From: JACRAR01 sp041674465
GTDB lineage: Bacteria; Pseudomonadota; Gammaproteobacteria; Burkholderiales; Rhodocyclaceae
Length of the DNA stretch: 21,624 nucleotides
Direction of reading: 5' to 3'
NCBI GenBank assembly: GCA_041674465.1
Contig: JBAYVV010000063.1
Coordinates: 1 to 21,624, forward strand
This document shows positions 7,184 through 14,368 of this stretch, piece after piece (within the stretch, counting starts at the first letter, position 1; the number at the start of each line of letters is the position of its first letter). The position numbers were made by a program, and so were the translations under genes. The notes beneath the pieces are model-generated. The model was not told where the DNA came from. It did not search any database and worked only from the letters and a program-made list of their open reading frames with translations.

Positions 7184-8089
7184 TTACGGCTTGCGATTCT
7201 TGACGCCGTAACGCTGCTTGATATTCGCCACCGTGCCGTCTTCCACGAGTTCGTTCATGGCCTTTTGCAAGGCCATGGCCAAGTCGGTGTTTTCCGCCTT
7301 GACGGCCAGCCCGATCGGCCATTGCCGCATCTTAAGCAGCGGGTTGGGTGCTTGCTCAATGGCGTAGCGAGGATCGTTTGAAAGCGCTCCCTCCAATTCG
7401 CCTTCCTGTGCGATCGCGGCAGGAACCGCACCGGATTTCAAGGCGGCAATGGCTTCATGAGCGTACCGGAACAACTTCACATTGTTGATATAGCGCCGGT
7501 TATCGGCCGACACCATGACCTGCTGTCCCATGGTGCCGTCCTCGGTCGCTATGGAGAGCGTTTCAAAAGGCTCCAGACTCTCCAGGGTCGGCAGTTTTTC
7601 CAGCAGACGGCCAATTGCAAAACGCTCCCGGTGATAGGGCGCGAAGATCGCGACCTGCTTGACCCTGGCCATGAACTCGCTATCGACCGGGACATGCATC
7701 ATCAGATCCGCGGGACCGAAGCCGAGGGGATGGCCGCTCACCAGCATCCAGCGAAAGTCCTTCTGCATGAACTCGTCGGCGTCGAACCACAGCGGAGCCA
7801 CTTTCACGCCCAATTTCGCGGCCAGCGCATCGGCCAGGTCAACGTCCAGGCCTTTGCCGGGGTCCGAGTACTTGCCGTCCTCGTTGTCTGAAAACGGCGG
7901 GAAGTCCTTGTAAAACGCCACCTTGATGGTGCCGCGCTCTTGAATCTTTTGCAGTCCGGTTTTTTCGTCGTCGGCTGCAGCCGGTGCGACAAACAGACAG
8001 ACAAGTGCAAAAGCAAGCAGTGTTGCGAGGGCACGGCCGCTCCTTTGGAAACGATGCAAAACCGAAGCAATTACTGACCATTGAGCCAT
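7184..8089 (-). CDS. Periplasmic binding protein of PQQ dehydrogenase clusters (MoxJ/XoxJ-like)
   Basis: The 301-residue product has a signal peptide (hydrophobic core about 20-37, cleavage near PAAADDE) and a family-3 solute-binding fold: TIKVAFYKDFPPFSDN near the start, then KGLDVDLADALAAKLGVKV, and an ending resembling amino-acid-binding proteins (ALQKAMNELVEDGTVANIKQRYGV). No ABC permease is nearby. In methylotrophs and other alcohol oxidisers such proteins sit beside MxaF/XoxF/ExaA enzymes (quinoprotein-associated binding proteins), where XoxJ is thought to help load or activate the dehydrogenase. A role in maturing the PQQ enzymes here is inferred. The start at 8089 is supported by GAGGAG 9 bases upstream and by the position of the signal peptide. 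It is separated from the upstream cytochrome by 153 bases containing an inverted repeat. Confidence 0.85.
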   Translation of the reverse strand: MAQWSVIASVLHRFQRSGRALATLLAFALVCLFVAPAAADDEKTGLQKIQERGTIKVAFYKDFPPFSDNEDGKYSDPGKGLDVDLADALAAKLGVKVAPLWFDADEFMQKDFRWMLVSGHPLGFGPADLMMHVPVDSEFMARVKQVAIFAPYHRERFAIGRLLEKLPTLESLEPFETLSIATEDGTMGQQVMVSADNRRYINNVKLFRYAHEAIAALKSGAVPAAIAQEGELEGALSNDPRYAIEQAPNPLLKMRQWPIGLAVKAENTDLAMALQKAMNELVEDGTVANIKQRYGVKNRKP

Positions 8090-8131
8090 TGCAACATTCT
8101 CCTCGATAATTATTTTGTAGGTCGAATTATA

Positions 8132-8187
8132 CAAGTGCGTTCAGCGCGCACGTTAAGCCGTGCTGTACTTCATCACTGACGCACTTG
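8132..8187. repeat. Nested inverted repeat in the cytochrome-binding protein spacer
   Basis: A perfect 9-bp inverted repeat (CAAGTGCGT 8132-8140, ACGCACTTG 8179-8187) encloses a second one (GCACG 8148-8152, CGTGC 8159-8163). In the minus-strand transcript it could form a long hairpin about 43 bases before the binding-protein start codon. There is no T-run, so it is not a classical terminator; it could be a processing or attenuation element. Confidence 0.45.
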
Positions 8188-8242
8188 ATTGGAATATGCA
8201 TCTTTACCGCGCATCCATCCGCGAAAATTCCGCGTGAGTTGC

Positions 8243-8668
8243 TCAGTTCTTCGGCTGCGCTTCGATGTAGGAACGGATGGCCCAAATCGCCTCTTGCCCC
8301 ATCACGCCCTGGAAGCCGGGCATGTAGACCTTGCCGTTGCGCGTCCTGCCATGGCGCGTGATATCCAGAAAGTACTGATCGGTCTCCTTGTCGCTGTCCA
8401 GCGTGCGCAACTCTGGAGACACTCCACCGCTGACGGCGTGCAGTCCATGGCAACGCGCGCAGTTCTTGGCGTAACCCACTTCGCCGACCTTGATCGCTTC
8501 CTGGTCGCCACGGTAGGGATTCACCTCAAGCAGCTTTTCCCCCAAGGGCTTCAGCGTGCTCACATCAACCGGCTGCGGAGTCACATCGCCATGGGCATGT
8601 ACAACTGGAGCTGACAACAGTCCTGCCAGCAATACTGCTGCGGTCAACAAAAAAATCTTGATGTACAA
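8243..8668 (-). CDS. PedF-like periplasmic cytochrome c (first copy)
   Basis: This 141-residue mono-haem cytochrome c is the likely electron acceptor of the PQQ alcohol dehydrogenase. It has a signal peptide (LLTAAVLLAGLL, cleavage near VHA-HGD), the haem motif CARCH (C70, C73, H74) and a candidate axial methionine M116 in KVYMPGF. The start is a TTG at 8668, with AGGAAG 4 bases upstream; this aligns exactly with the start of its neighbour, giving equal lengths. A TTG 15 bases further upstream is possible but would lengthen the N-terminus without need. By hand count it is identical to the second copy at 87 of 141 positions without gaps, so the pair arose by tandem duplication. It is probably co-transcribed with that gene (67-base gap). 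Confidence 0.87.
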   Translation of the reverse strand: MYIKIFLLTAAVLLAGLLSAPVVHAHGDVTPQPVDVSTLKPLGEKLLEVNPYRGDQEAIKVGEVGYAKNCARCHGLHAVSGGVSPELRTLDSDKETDQYFLDITRHGRTRNGKVYMPGFQGVMGQEAIWAIRSYIEAQPKN

Positions 8669-8735
8669 GAGACTTCCTAACAAAAATGATTATTGGCTTG
8701 AGTTCAGCAGAAGTTCCGGATGTTCTGGACTGCCC

Positions 8736-9161
8736 TTATTCTTTAGGCCGGGAATCGGTATAGGAACGGATGGCCCAGATCACTTCCTGCGGCAGAATGC
8801 CCTTGAACGGCGGCATGTAAACCTTGCCGTTACGAGCCGCTCCGCGGAGCGTCACATCGAGATAGATCTTGTCGTTTTCCTTATCGACGTCCATCTGCCG
8901 CAAATCTGGCGACATGCCGCCACTGATGCCCTGTATGCCATGGCAACGAGCGCACTGTTGGCCGTATGCCGACTCGCCGATCTTGATCGCCTCCTTGTCG
9001 CCGCGGTAGGGATTTTCGTCGAGGAGTTTCTCTCCCAAGGGCTTCAGCGTGCCGATGTCCATCGGCTCGGTTGACCCGCCACCATGCGCTTGCACCATGG
9101 GTGCCACCAACAAACCTGCCAGCAGAACCGCTGCAGTCACCAAACGAATCGTCATGTGCAT
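8736..9161 (-). CDS. PedF-like periplasmic cytochrome c (second copy)
   Basis: A 141-residue paralogue of the preceding cytochrome, with signal peptide (cleavage near VQA-HGG), CARCH (C70, C73, H74) and M116 in KVYMPPF. It resembles cytochrome c550 partners of PQQ ethanol dehydrogenases (PedF/ExaB function). Of three in-frame ATGs, the one at 9161 is chosen because GGAGG ends 9 bases ahead of it, while the ATG at 9170 directly abuts GGAGG and the one at 9155 lies 15 bases away. It is the first gene of the minus-strand operon, and a near-perfect sigma-54 promoter lies about 70 bases upstream. The mature N-terminus would begin with histidine in both copies. Confidence 0.88.
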   Translation of the reverse strand: MHMTIRLVTAAVLLAGLLVAPMVQAHGGGSTEPMDIGTLKPLGEKLLDENPYRGDKEAIKIGESAYGQQCARCHGIQGISGGMSPDLRQMDVDKENDKIYLDVTLRGAARNGKVYMPPFKGILPQEVIWAIRSYTDSRPKE

Positions 9162-9230
9162 CAGGGACATCCTCCAAAATGATTTGCGCCGGTCGCGGAG
9201 ACACACCGCAGCCTTTAACTTGAATTGCAG

Positions 9231-9246
9231 AGCACAGAGCGTGCCA
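9231..9246 (-). promoter_or_regulatory. Sigma-54 promoter of the cytochrome operon
   Basis: On the complement the sequence is TGGCACGCTCTGTGCT, matching TGGCACG-N4-TTGCW at 11 of 12 informative bases, with GG and GC 10 bases apart. The predicted transcription start is near 9221, about 60 bases ahead of the cytochrome start codon. This is the best sigma-54 match I found in the window. Confidence 0.8.
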
Positions 9247-9353
9247 TCAAGAGAGCATCACTCGGCCTGTTTCATGTTGTTCAATTCTCTGTCGGATTCA
9301 TCCTCCAGGCCGACCTTGCGGCCCCGTTCGAGGTCTTATGGTTGTCCGAAGTT

Positions 9354-9371
9354 GAGACACTACTGTATCAT
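9354..9371. promoter_or_regulatory. Putative activator-binding site upstream of the cytochrome operon
   Basis: GAGACACTACTGTATCAT agrees at 13 of 18 positions with the palindrome at 13566-13583 in front of the PQQ dehydrogenase. It lies about 140 bases upstream of the predicted sigma-54 start for the cytochromes and about 85 bases ahead of the regulator's own start codon. It also covers a possible -10 (TATCAT 9366-9371) of a sigma-70 promoter for the regulator (TTGTCC 9342-9347, 18-base spacer), so the site may also mediate autoregulation. Confidence 0.5.
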
Positions 9372-9455
9372 TACCGGGCAACAATCCGATGTACCAGCAA
9401 AATAATAATACACGTTGCCGCCAGCCAATACGAATGGACTGGCAGGAGGAGTCTC

Positions 9456-11507
9456 ATGGGTCAGACTGATCAAGGCCGGATATTCACCCCCGCCGGAACG
9501 TCGCAGTCACGCGAATTGCCGCTCGACCTGCGCAAGGTACCCGTTGGCTTGTTGCCCTCGGTGATCGAGATGTCCTGGGAACGCTGCATGAGCTACGGGC
9601 TCGAAAGCAACCGGAACTCCGAATTCGACCTGCTCGAACGCGGACTCCTTGCCGAACAGCAGGAAAAAAACCGGAATTTGCTGATCCATGCACAGCCGGT
9701 CATGGATGTTCTGTTCGCCCAGATCGTCGATACCCAGAATGTGGTGGTGCTGGCCAATGATAATGGCTACATCCTGCATAGTTGCGGCGATCCCGAGTTT
9801 CTCAAGCACGCTGAAAGAGTGGCGCTGTCGCCGGGTGCGGAATGGTCTGAAAAAAGTCGAGGAACCAACGCGATCGGTACTGCGCTCGTCATCAACGAAC
9901 CAGTTGTCGTCAATGGCGATCAGCACTTTCTCTTGGCGAATCATTTTCTGACCTGCTCGGCCTCGCCGATCTTTGACCCGAATGGCCGATTAATCGGCGT
10001 CCTCGACCTCACCGGCGATCATCGCAGTTTCAACCGGCATACCATGGCCCTGGTACGCATGTCGGTGCAGATGATCGAGAACAGGTTGTTCGCTTCCGAG
10101 TACAACAACGTTCTGATCTTGCGTTTCCATGCCCGCCCGGAATTCGTCGGTACCCTGTGCGAAGGCATGATTGCCCTGGGCGAGGATGGCGCCTTGCTCT
10201 CCGCCAACCGCAATGCCTGCTTCCAGTTCGGGCTGAGCCTCGAGCAGATGCGTGGTGCCAGTTTCTCGTCGCTGTTTGGCCAGCAGATCAACCGTTTGTT
10301 TGACCACCTTCTGGTCCGGCCGCAGGACCCGATCAGCCTGACACTGAACAACGGTATCCGGGTACAAGCAAAAGCCGACTCGGTTCCCCTGCATTTGCGC
10401 CGTCATTTCCGCCTCACCACCGAGAGCACGCCCGCCACTCCGTCGTCAAAAGCGACCGCCAGCGGTTTCGCCGCCGATTCGGGAGCGAAAGGCACGGCTT
10501 CCTGCCCCCTGGAACGGCTCAGGACGGGTGATCCCCAAATCGAAAACGTCATCGACAAAATCAAGAAAGTCGTAGGCCGGGACATTCCTATTCTGATCCT
10601 GGGCGAAACCGGTACAGGCAAGGAGCTTTTTGCCAACGCGATTCATTATTCCAGTCCGCGTGCGGAAAAGCCTTTTGTCGCCGTTAACTGTGCGGCGATA
10701 CCGGAAGGTCTGATTGAGTCCGAATTGTTCGGCTATGAAGAAGGTGCCTTCACCGGAGCACGGCGCAAGGGCAACATCGGGCGTATCTTTCAGGCCAACG
10801 GCGGCACGCTGTTTCTTGACGAGATCGGCGATATGCCCGCCTCGCTCCAGGCCAGGCTCTTGCGCGTTTTGCAGGAGCGCGTCGTGACCCCCCTGGGTGG
10901 CGTCAAGTCCTACCCGATCGATGTTGCCGTGATCTGCGCGACCCATCAAAAAATTCGGGAATTGGTCAGCTCCGGAAAATTCCGCGAGGATTTGTACTTC
11001 CGCATTAACGGTCTGAGCGTCAAGCTGCCGCCCCTGCGCAAGCGCACCGATTTCGATGCATTGCTCAATGTCGTACTCAAAGAACTCTGCGGCGCCAAAC
11101 CGCTGGCCATCGATGCTGAAGTGCGCGAACTTTTCCGCCACTATGCGTGGCCCGGCAACTTGCGCCAGTTATCCTACCTGTTGCGCACGGCAGTGGTCAT
11201 GGCCGAGGACGAGCAACTCATCCAGCGCAAGCATTTGCCCGATGATTTCCTGGAAGATATCGAGCAGAACTTCGACCCGAGCAACACGTCGGAGGACGAT
11301 CGTGTCAAGGCCGCCGCTGCCAATGTCGCCTCAGCCGAACCGGGCGGTGTTGCGCCAGTGGCTGCCGAACTGACTCCGGGACGTCTGCAGGATCTGGCCT
11401 TGCAGGCGATCCGCGATGCGATCGCGCGCAATGGCGGCAACATGTCCAGTGCTGCCCGGGAACTCGGGGTCAGCCGCAGCACCCTGTATCGCAAGTTGCA
11501 GAGCTGA
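9456..11507 (+). CDS. AcoR-type sigma-54-dependent transcriptional activator
   Basis: The 683-residue product is an enhancer-binding protein. The N-terminal half (about 75-210) has a GAF-like sensor domain typical of AcoR proteins (NDNGYILHSCGDP, SEKSRGTNAIGTAL, then LTCSASPIFDPNGRLIGVLDL). A PAS-like stretch follows near 225-310. The AAA+ domain has Walker A GETGTGKE (383-390), the sigma-54 contact loop GAFTGA (430-435) and Walker B LFLDE (452-456). A Fis-type helix-turn-helix ends the protein (NMSSAARELGVSRSTLYRK). The start at 9456 has AGGAGGAG upstream; the frame stays open further 5' but that region is promoter. It lies between genes with sigma-54 promoters, so it probably activates the cytochrome and alcohol dehydrogenase operons in response to an alcohol, aldehyde or related compound. 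Confidence 0.93.
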   Translation: MGQTDQGRIFTPAGTSQSRELPLDLRKVPVGLLPSVIEMSWERCMSYGLESNRNSEFDLLERGLLAEQQEKNRNLLIHAQPVMDVLFAQIVDTQNVVVLANDNGYILHSCGDPEFLKHAERVALSPGAEWSEKSRGTNAIGTALVINEPVVVNGDQHFLLANHFLTCSASPIFDPNGRLIGVLDLTGDHRSFNRHTMALVRMSVQMIENRLFASEYNNVLILRFHARPEFVGTLCEGMIALGEDGALLSANRNACFQFGLSLEQMRGASFSSLFGQQINRLFDHLLVRPQDPISLTLNNGIRVQAKADSVPLHLRRHFRLTTESTPATPSSKATASGFAADSGAKGTASCPLERLRTGDPQIENVIDKIKKVVGRDIPILILGETGTGKELFANAIHYSSPRAEKPFVAVNCAAIPEGLIESELFGYEEGAFTGARRKGNIGRIFQANGGTLFLDEIGDMPASLQARLLRVLQERVVTPLGGVKSYPIDVAVICATHQKIRELVSSGKFREDLYFRINGLSVKLPPLRKRTDFDALLNVVLKELCGAKPLAIDAEVRELFRHYAWPGNLRQLSYLLRTAVVMAEDEQLIQRKHLPDDFLEDIEQNFDPSNTSEDDRVKAAAANVASAEPGGVAPVAAELTPGRLQDLALQAIRDAIARNGGNMSSAARELGVSRSTLYRKLQS

Positions 11508-11526
11508 TTACACACCACTGCAAAAT

Positions 11527-11560
11527 AAAAAAGACCGGCACAATTTGATTTGCGACGGTC
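11527..11560 (-). terminator. Intrinsic terminator after the PQQ alcohol dehydrogenase
   Basis: On the complement, GACCG (11560-11556) pairs with CGGTC (11537-11533), and TGC/GCA continues the stem after a 2-base bulge, closing a 10-base loop. A TTTTTT run (11532-11527) follows directly. It lies about 60 bases past the dehydrogenase stop codon and also between convergent genes. Confidence 0.6.
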
Positions 11561-11619
11561 CTTGAAAGCAGCGACCCAGGCAAGCCTGGATCACTGCAGG
11601 AGGCAACTATCTCGTCAAA

Positions 11620-13386
11620 TTACTTCTTGGCGCCACTCTTGAACAGTTTGAAGACGGTCACCGAGCCGCCCTGGGTGATTCCGGCAGTTGCCTTGGCAAC
11701 CTCGCCACCCCACAACGGCACTGCACCACCCCAGCCACTGACCATCGCGACATACTGCTCGCCGTCCTGTTCCCAGGTCATCGGGGGAGCAACAATGCCA
11801 GAACCGGTCTGGTATGCCCAGAGCTCTTTGCAGGTTTTTGCATCCATCGCCTTGATCTGACCATCCGGGGTACCCCAGAACACCAGATTGCCCTTGGTCG
11901 CCAGTGCACCACCCCAGAGCGGAGCGGGATCGCGAACTTCGCAAACGATCTTGCCGGTCGCCGGGTCGATGGCACGCAGGGCGCCCATGTAGTCGCCACC
12001 GATGTCTTTAGGATCAAGCTTCTTGATGGTAAAGCCGGCGCCAAGATAGGCTGCGCCCTTCTTGTAGGAGATCGGCTCGTTCCAAATGTCCATGCCCCAC
12101 TCGACCGTCGGCACGTAGAAGAGGTTGGTGTCCGGGCTGAACGCGATACCCTGCTGGTTGGTGCCACCGAGGAAGGAAGGCGCCGTGAAGACCGTCGTTC
12201 CTTTCTTGCCATCGGCACTCTTGAGCGGATTGCCAGGACGATTTTCGGGAACCCAGATCGGCTTGCCTTCTTTGGTCAGACCGGTCGCCCAGGTGATCTT
12301 ATGAACGAACGGGAAGCCGCGTACGAATTGGCCGTTCTTGGCATCCAGTACGTAGAAGAAGCCGTTCTTGTCCGGTTTGGCGAGAAGTTTCCGGCCAGCC
12401 TTGTCGGTGTAGGGAACTGCGAGGGTCATCGCGTCAAAATCCCAACCATCGTTCGGGGTCAGCTGGAAATACCAGGCGATCTTGCCGGTGTCGATATCAA
12501 TGGCCACAACCGAAGAGGAGAACAGGTTGTCGCCAGGACGCAGATAAGAATTCCAGGGTGAGGGGTTGCCAGTACCGACATAGTACATGTTGGTATCCGG
12601 ATCATAGGTGCCGCCCATCCAAGGGGCGCCGCCGCCGGTCTTCCACAGTTCGCCAGGCCAAGTCTGGTTGACCGTTCCGGAGATGCCGTTTTCCTTGCCA
12701 TCCTTGTAGCCCATGTGGCCTTCGACCGTCGGGCGTATCCAGACCAATTTGCCGGTCTTTGCATCATGCGCCTGCACACGGCCGATGACACCAAACTCGC
12801 CACCGGCCATGCCGGTCAGAACCAGACCTTTGGCAATCGTCGGCGCGTTGGTGATGGAATAACCATCGGCATAATCACCTACTTTTTCTTTCCAGACAAC
12901 CTTGCCGGTATCCACATCCAGAGCGACCAACAGGGAATCCAGCGTGCCATAAATGAACAGGTTGCCGTACAGGGCGCCACCGCGGTTAATCACGTCGCAG
13001 CAGGGCAGGATGCCTTCGGGCAGGCGGTGGTTGTATTCCCATTTCTTCTTGCCGGTCTTGGCGTCCAGCGCAAACACGCGCGAGTAGGAACCGGTGACAA
13101 ACATGACGCCGTCGCGCACCACGGGCTGCGACTGCTGGCCGCGCTGTTTCTCTGCGCCGAAAGAGAAAGTCCATGCGGGGACCAGATCCTTGACGTTCTT
13201 GTCATTGATCTTGGTCGATGGGCTGTAACGCTGCATTTTCGTACCCAGTCCATGGGACACCACATCGCCGGGAGTCTTCGCGTCATCCAAGACATCCTTG
13301 TCGGTGACATTCATTGCGGCAACCGGGGCGGCTGCCAAGCTGAGTATCGCGCCCGATACCAGCAAGCAAGTTAAGATTCGTTTCAT
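11620..13386 (-). CDS. PQQ-dependent alcohol dehydrogenase (ExaA/PedH-like) with the Asp-x-Asp metal motif
   Basis: This 588-residue periplasmic quinoprotein oxidises alcohols to aldehydes and passes electrons to a cytochrome c. A signal peptide (MKRILTCLLVSGAILSLAAA) precedes an eight-blade propeller with repeated Asp-x-x-TGK-x-x-W tryptophan-docking motifs. The vicinal disulfide is C129-C130, metal ligands are E197 (AGGEFG) and N274 (GTGNPSPWN), and the catalytic base is D316 in DGWDFD. D318, two residues after the base, is the extra aspartate associated with lanthanide binding in XoxF and PedH; calcium enzymes have a small residue there. No C-terminal haem domain is present, so it is a type I enzyme needing a separate cytochrome. 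The start at 13386 has AGGA just upstream; a sigma-54 promoter lies about 80 bases further. Substrate range cannot be read from sequence. Confidence 0.93.
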   Translation of the reverse strand: MKRILTCLLVSGAILSLAAAPVAAMNVTDKDVLDDAKTPGDVVSHGLGTKMQRYSPSTKINDKNVKDLVPAWTFSFGAEKQRGQQSQPVVRDGVMFVTGSYSRVFALDAKTGKKKWEYNHRLPEGILPCCDVINRGGALYGNLFIYGTLDSLLVALDVDTGKVVWKEKVGDYADGYSITNAPTIAKGLVLTGMAGGEFGVIGRVQAHDAKTGKLVWIRPTVEGHMGYKDGKENGISGTVNQTWPGELWKTGGGAPWMGGTYDPDTNMYYVGTGNPSPWNSYLRPGDNLFSSSVVAIDIDTGKIAWYFQLTPNDGWDFDAMTLAVPYTDKAGRKLLAKPDKNGFFYVLDAKNGQFVRGFPFVHKITWATGLTKEGKPIWVPENRPGNPLKSADGKKGTTVFTAPSFLGGTNQQGIAFSPDTNLFYVPTVEWGMDIWNEPISYKKGAAYLGAGFTIKKLDPKDIGGDYMGALRAIDPATGKIVCEVRDPAPLWGGALATKGNLVFWGTPDGQIKAMDAKTCKELWAYQTGSGIVAPPMTWEQDGEQYVAMVSGWGGAVPLWGGEVAKATAGITQGGSVTVFKLFKSGAKK

Positions 13387-13412
13387 ATGTTCCTGTCTCC
13401 AGAAAAGTTTAT

Positions 13413-13443
13413 TGTCCGTCGGACATATCGTTCGTGTCCGGAC
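13413..13443. repeat. Two TGTCCG-type palindromes in the dehydrogenase leader
   Basis: TGTCCG-T-CGGACA (13413-13425) is a perfect 13-base palindrome with a single central base, and GTCCGGAC (13436-13443) is a perfect 8-bp palindrome. They lie between the predicted start of transcription and the ribosome site. They could be an operator, for example for the two-component regulator, or form a leader hairpin. Confidence 0.35.
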
Positions 13444-13454
13444 TCCCGTTATTA

Positions 13455-13470
13455 GCAATCAAGATGCCAA
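13455..13470 (-). promoter_or_regulatory. Sigma-54 promoter of the PQQ alcohol dehydrogenase
   Basis: The complement of 13469-13454 reads TGGCATCTTGATTGCT, matching TGGCACG-N4-TTGCW at 10 of 12 informative bases with 10-base GG-GC spacing (13468-13467 and 13456-13455). The predicted start is near 13443, giving a leader of about 57 bases. It sits within the 336-base gap between the dehydrogenase and cytochrome c4 genes, which otherwise holds the palindromes listed here. Confidence 0.78.
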
Positions 13471-13565
13471 GTCAGTCTAACTCATGAAAAACCTGAGAAC
13501 AACGCGTTCCTGATTTTTTCGCTCGCGTGACATCCTGCCTCAAATACACGCAGGTGTTTCAGAAT

Positions 13566-13583
13566 GCGACACTAGTGTGTCGC
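13566..13583. promoter_or_regulatory. Palindromic putative activator-binding site upstream of the alcohol dehydrogenase
   Basis: GCGACACTAGTGTGTCGC consists of perfect 7-bp arms (GCGACAC/GTGTCGC) around TAGT, and contains the 10-bp palindrome ACACTAGTGT. Its centre is about 130 bases upstream of the predicted sigma-54 start, a usual enhancer distance. A second overlapping repeat (TGTCG-CCC-CGACA, 13578-13590) extends it. A related element lies at 9354-9371. Confidence 0.6.
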
Positions 13584-13722
13584 CCCGACAAGCCGGGACA
13601 ACTCGGTGTCATCCGTGTCTGGATTGGTGCCTGCCGGAACACAGTCAGATCATGATATTCATGAAACGCTTCGCGGCCCGGCTAGCAATCAGTTAATATT
13701 TGCGCTCTTGAGGAGTGTCACA

Positions 13723-14358
13723 ATGAAACGATTTCTTTTGCTGCTTGTGGGTGTTGCATCAACTGTTCTGGCTGCGGAGGGAACCAGCCTGAAGGCGGGC
13801 GATCCGGCCAAAGGGCAGCAGATTGTCGCGGCGGTTTGCAGCGCCTGCCACAATACGGATGGCAACAGTGTCATTTCGACCAACCCGAAGCTGGCCGGCC
13901 AGCAACCCGAATACCTGCTCAAGCAGATGAAGGATTTCAAGGGAGATGGCGGCAAGCCGGCGCGTATCAGCCCGGTCATGAATGCCATGATTTCCGCATA
14001 CAACGAAGAGCAGATGCGCGACATCGCCGCCTTTCTGTCCGAGCAGAAGCCAACAGGCGGCAAGGCGAAAAATTACGATACCATCGAATTTGGCCGCAAG
14101 ATTTATCGCGCCGGCGACCAGGCACGCGGCTTACCCGCTTGCGCTGGCTGCCACGGCCCGGCCGGTGCCGGAATTCCCGGCCTGTTCCCGCGCATAGCCG
14201 GCCAGTTCCCCGAATACACCGAAGCCCAGCTGAAGAGCTTCCGCGCCGGTGACAATTCACGCACCAATGATCCGAACATGATGATGCGCATGGTAACGCA
14301 CGGCATGAGCAACGTCGTCGTCCGGGCCGTTTCCGACTATATCGCCGGATTGCACTGA
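13723..14358 (+). CDS. Di-haem cytochrome c4
   Basis: The 211-residue product has a signal peptide (cleavage near VLAAEG) and two class I cytochrome domains. The haem motifs are CSACH (C39, C42, H43) and CAGCH (C140, C143, H144). Each domain has the cytochrome c4 repeat LAGQ/IAGQ-x-PEY with a following Met-rich segment (PVMNAMI in the first, PNMMMRMV in the second). Cytochrome c4 carries electrons to terminal oxidases or other reductases, so it could take electrons from the alcohol dehydrogenase divergently encoded upstream. AGGAG lies 7 bases ahead of the ATG. A TAATAT (13694-13699) could serve as -10. The gene converges with the TonB receptor gene, leaving 10 bases between them. Confidence 0.93.
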   Translation: MKRFLLLLVGVASTVLAAEGTSLKAGDPAKGQQIVAAVCSACHNTDGNSVISTNPKLAGQQPEYLLKQMKDFKGDGGKPARISPVMNAMISAYNEEQMRDIAAFLSEQKPTGGKAKNYDTIEFGRKIYRAGDQARGLPACAGCHGPAGAGIPGLFPRIAGQFPEYTEAQLKSFRAGDNSRTNDPNMMMRMVTHGMSNVVVRAVSDYIAGLH

Positions 14359-14368
14359 CCAATACGGA

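Noticed and set aside
9225..9455. Longer N-terminus for the sigma-54 activator
   Set aside because: The frame is open, but this stretch holds the promoter elements, and AGGAGGAG directly precedes the ATG at 9456.
11576..11589. Small hairpin CCAGG-CAAG-CCTGG
   Set aside because: Only five base pairs with no T-run on either strand; the terminator nearer 11527-11560 explains the end better.
13619..13634. Sigma-54-like GG-N10-GC before the cytochrome c4 gene
   Set aside because: TGGATTGGTGCCTGCC keeps the spacing but matches poorly on both halves and lies about 90 bases from the start codon; chance is likely.
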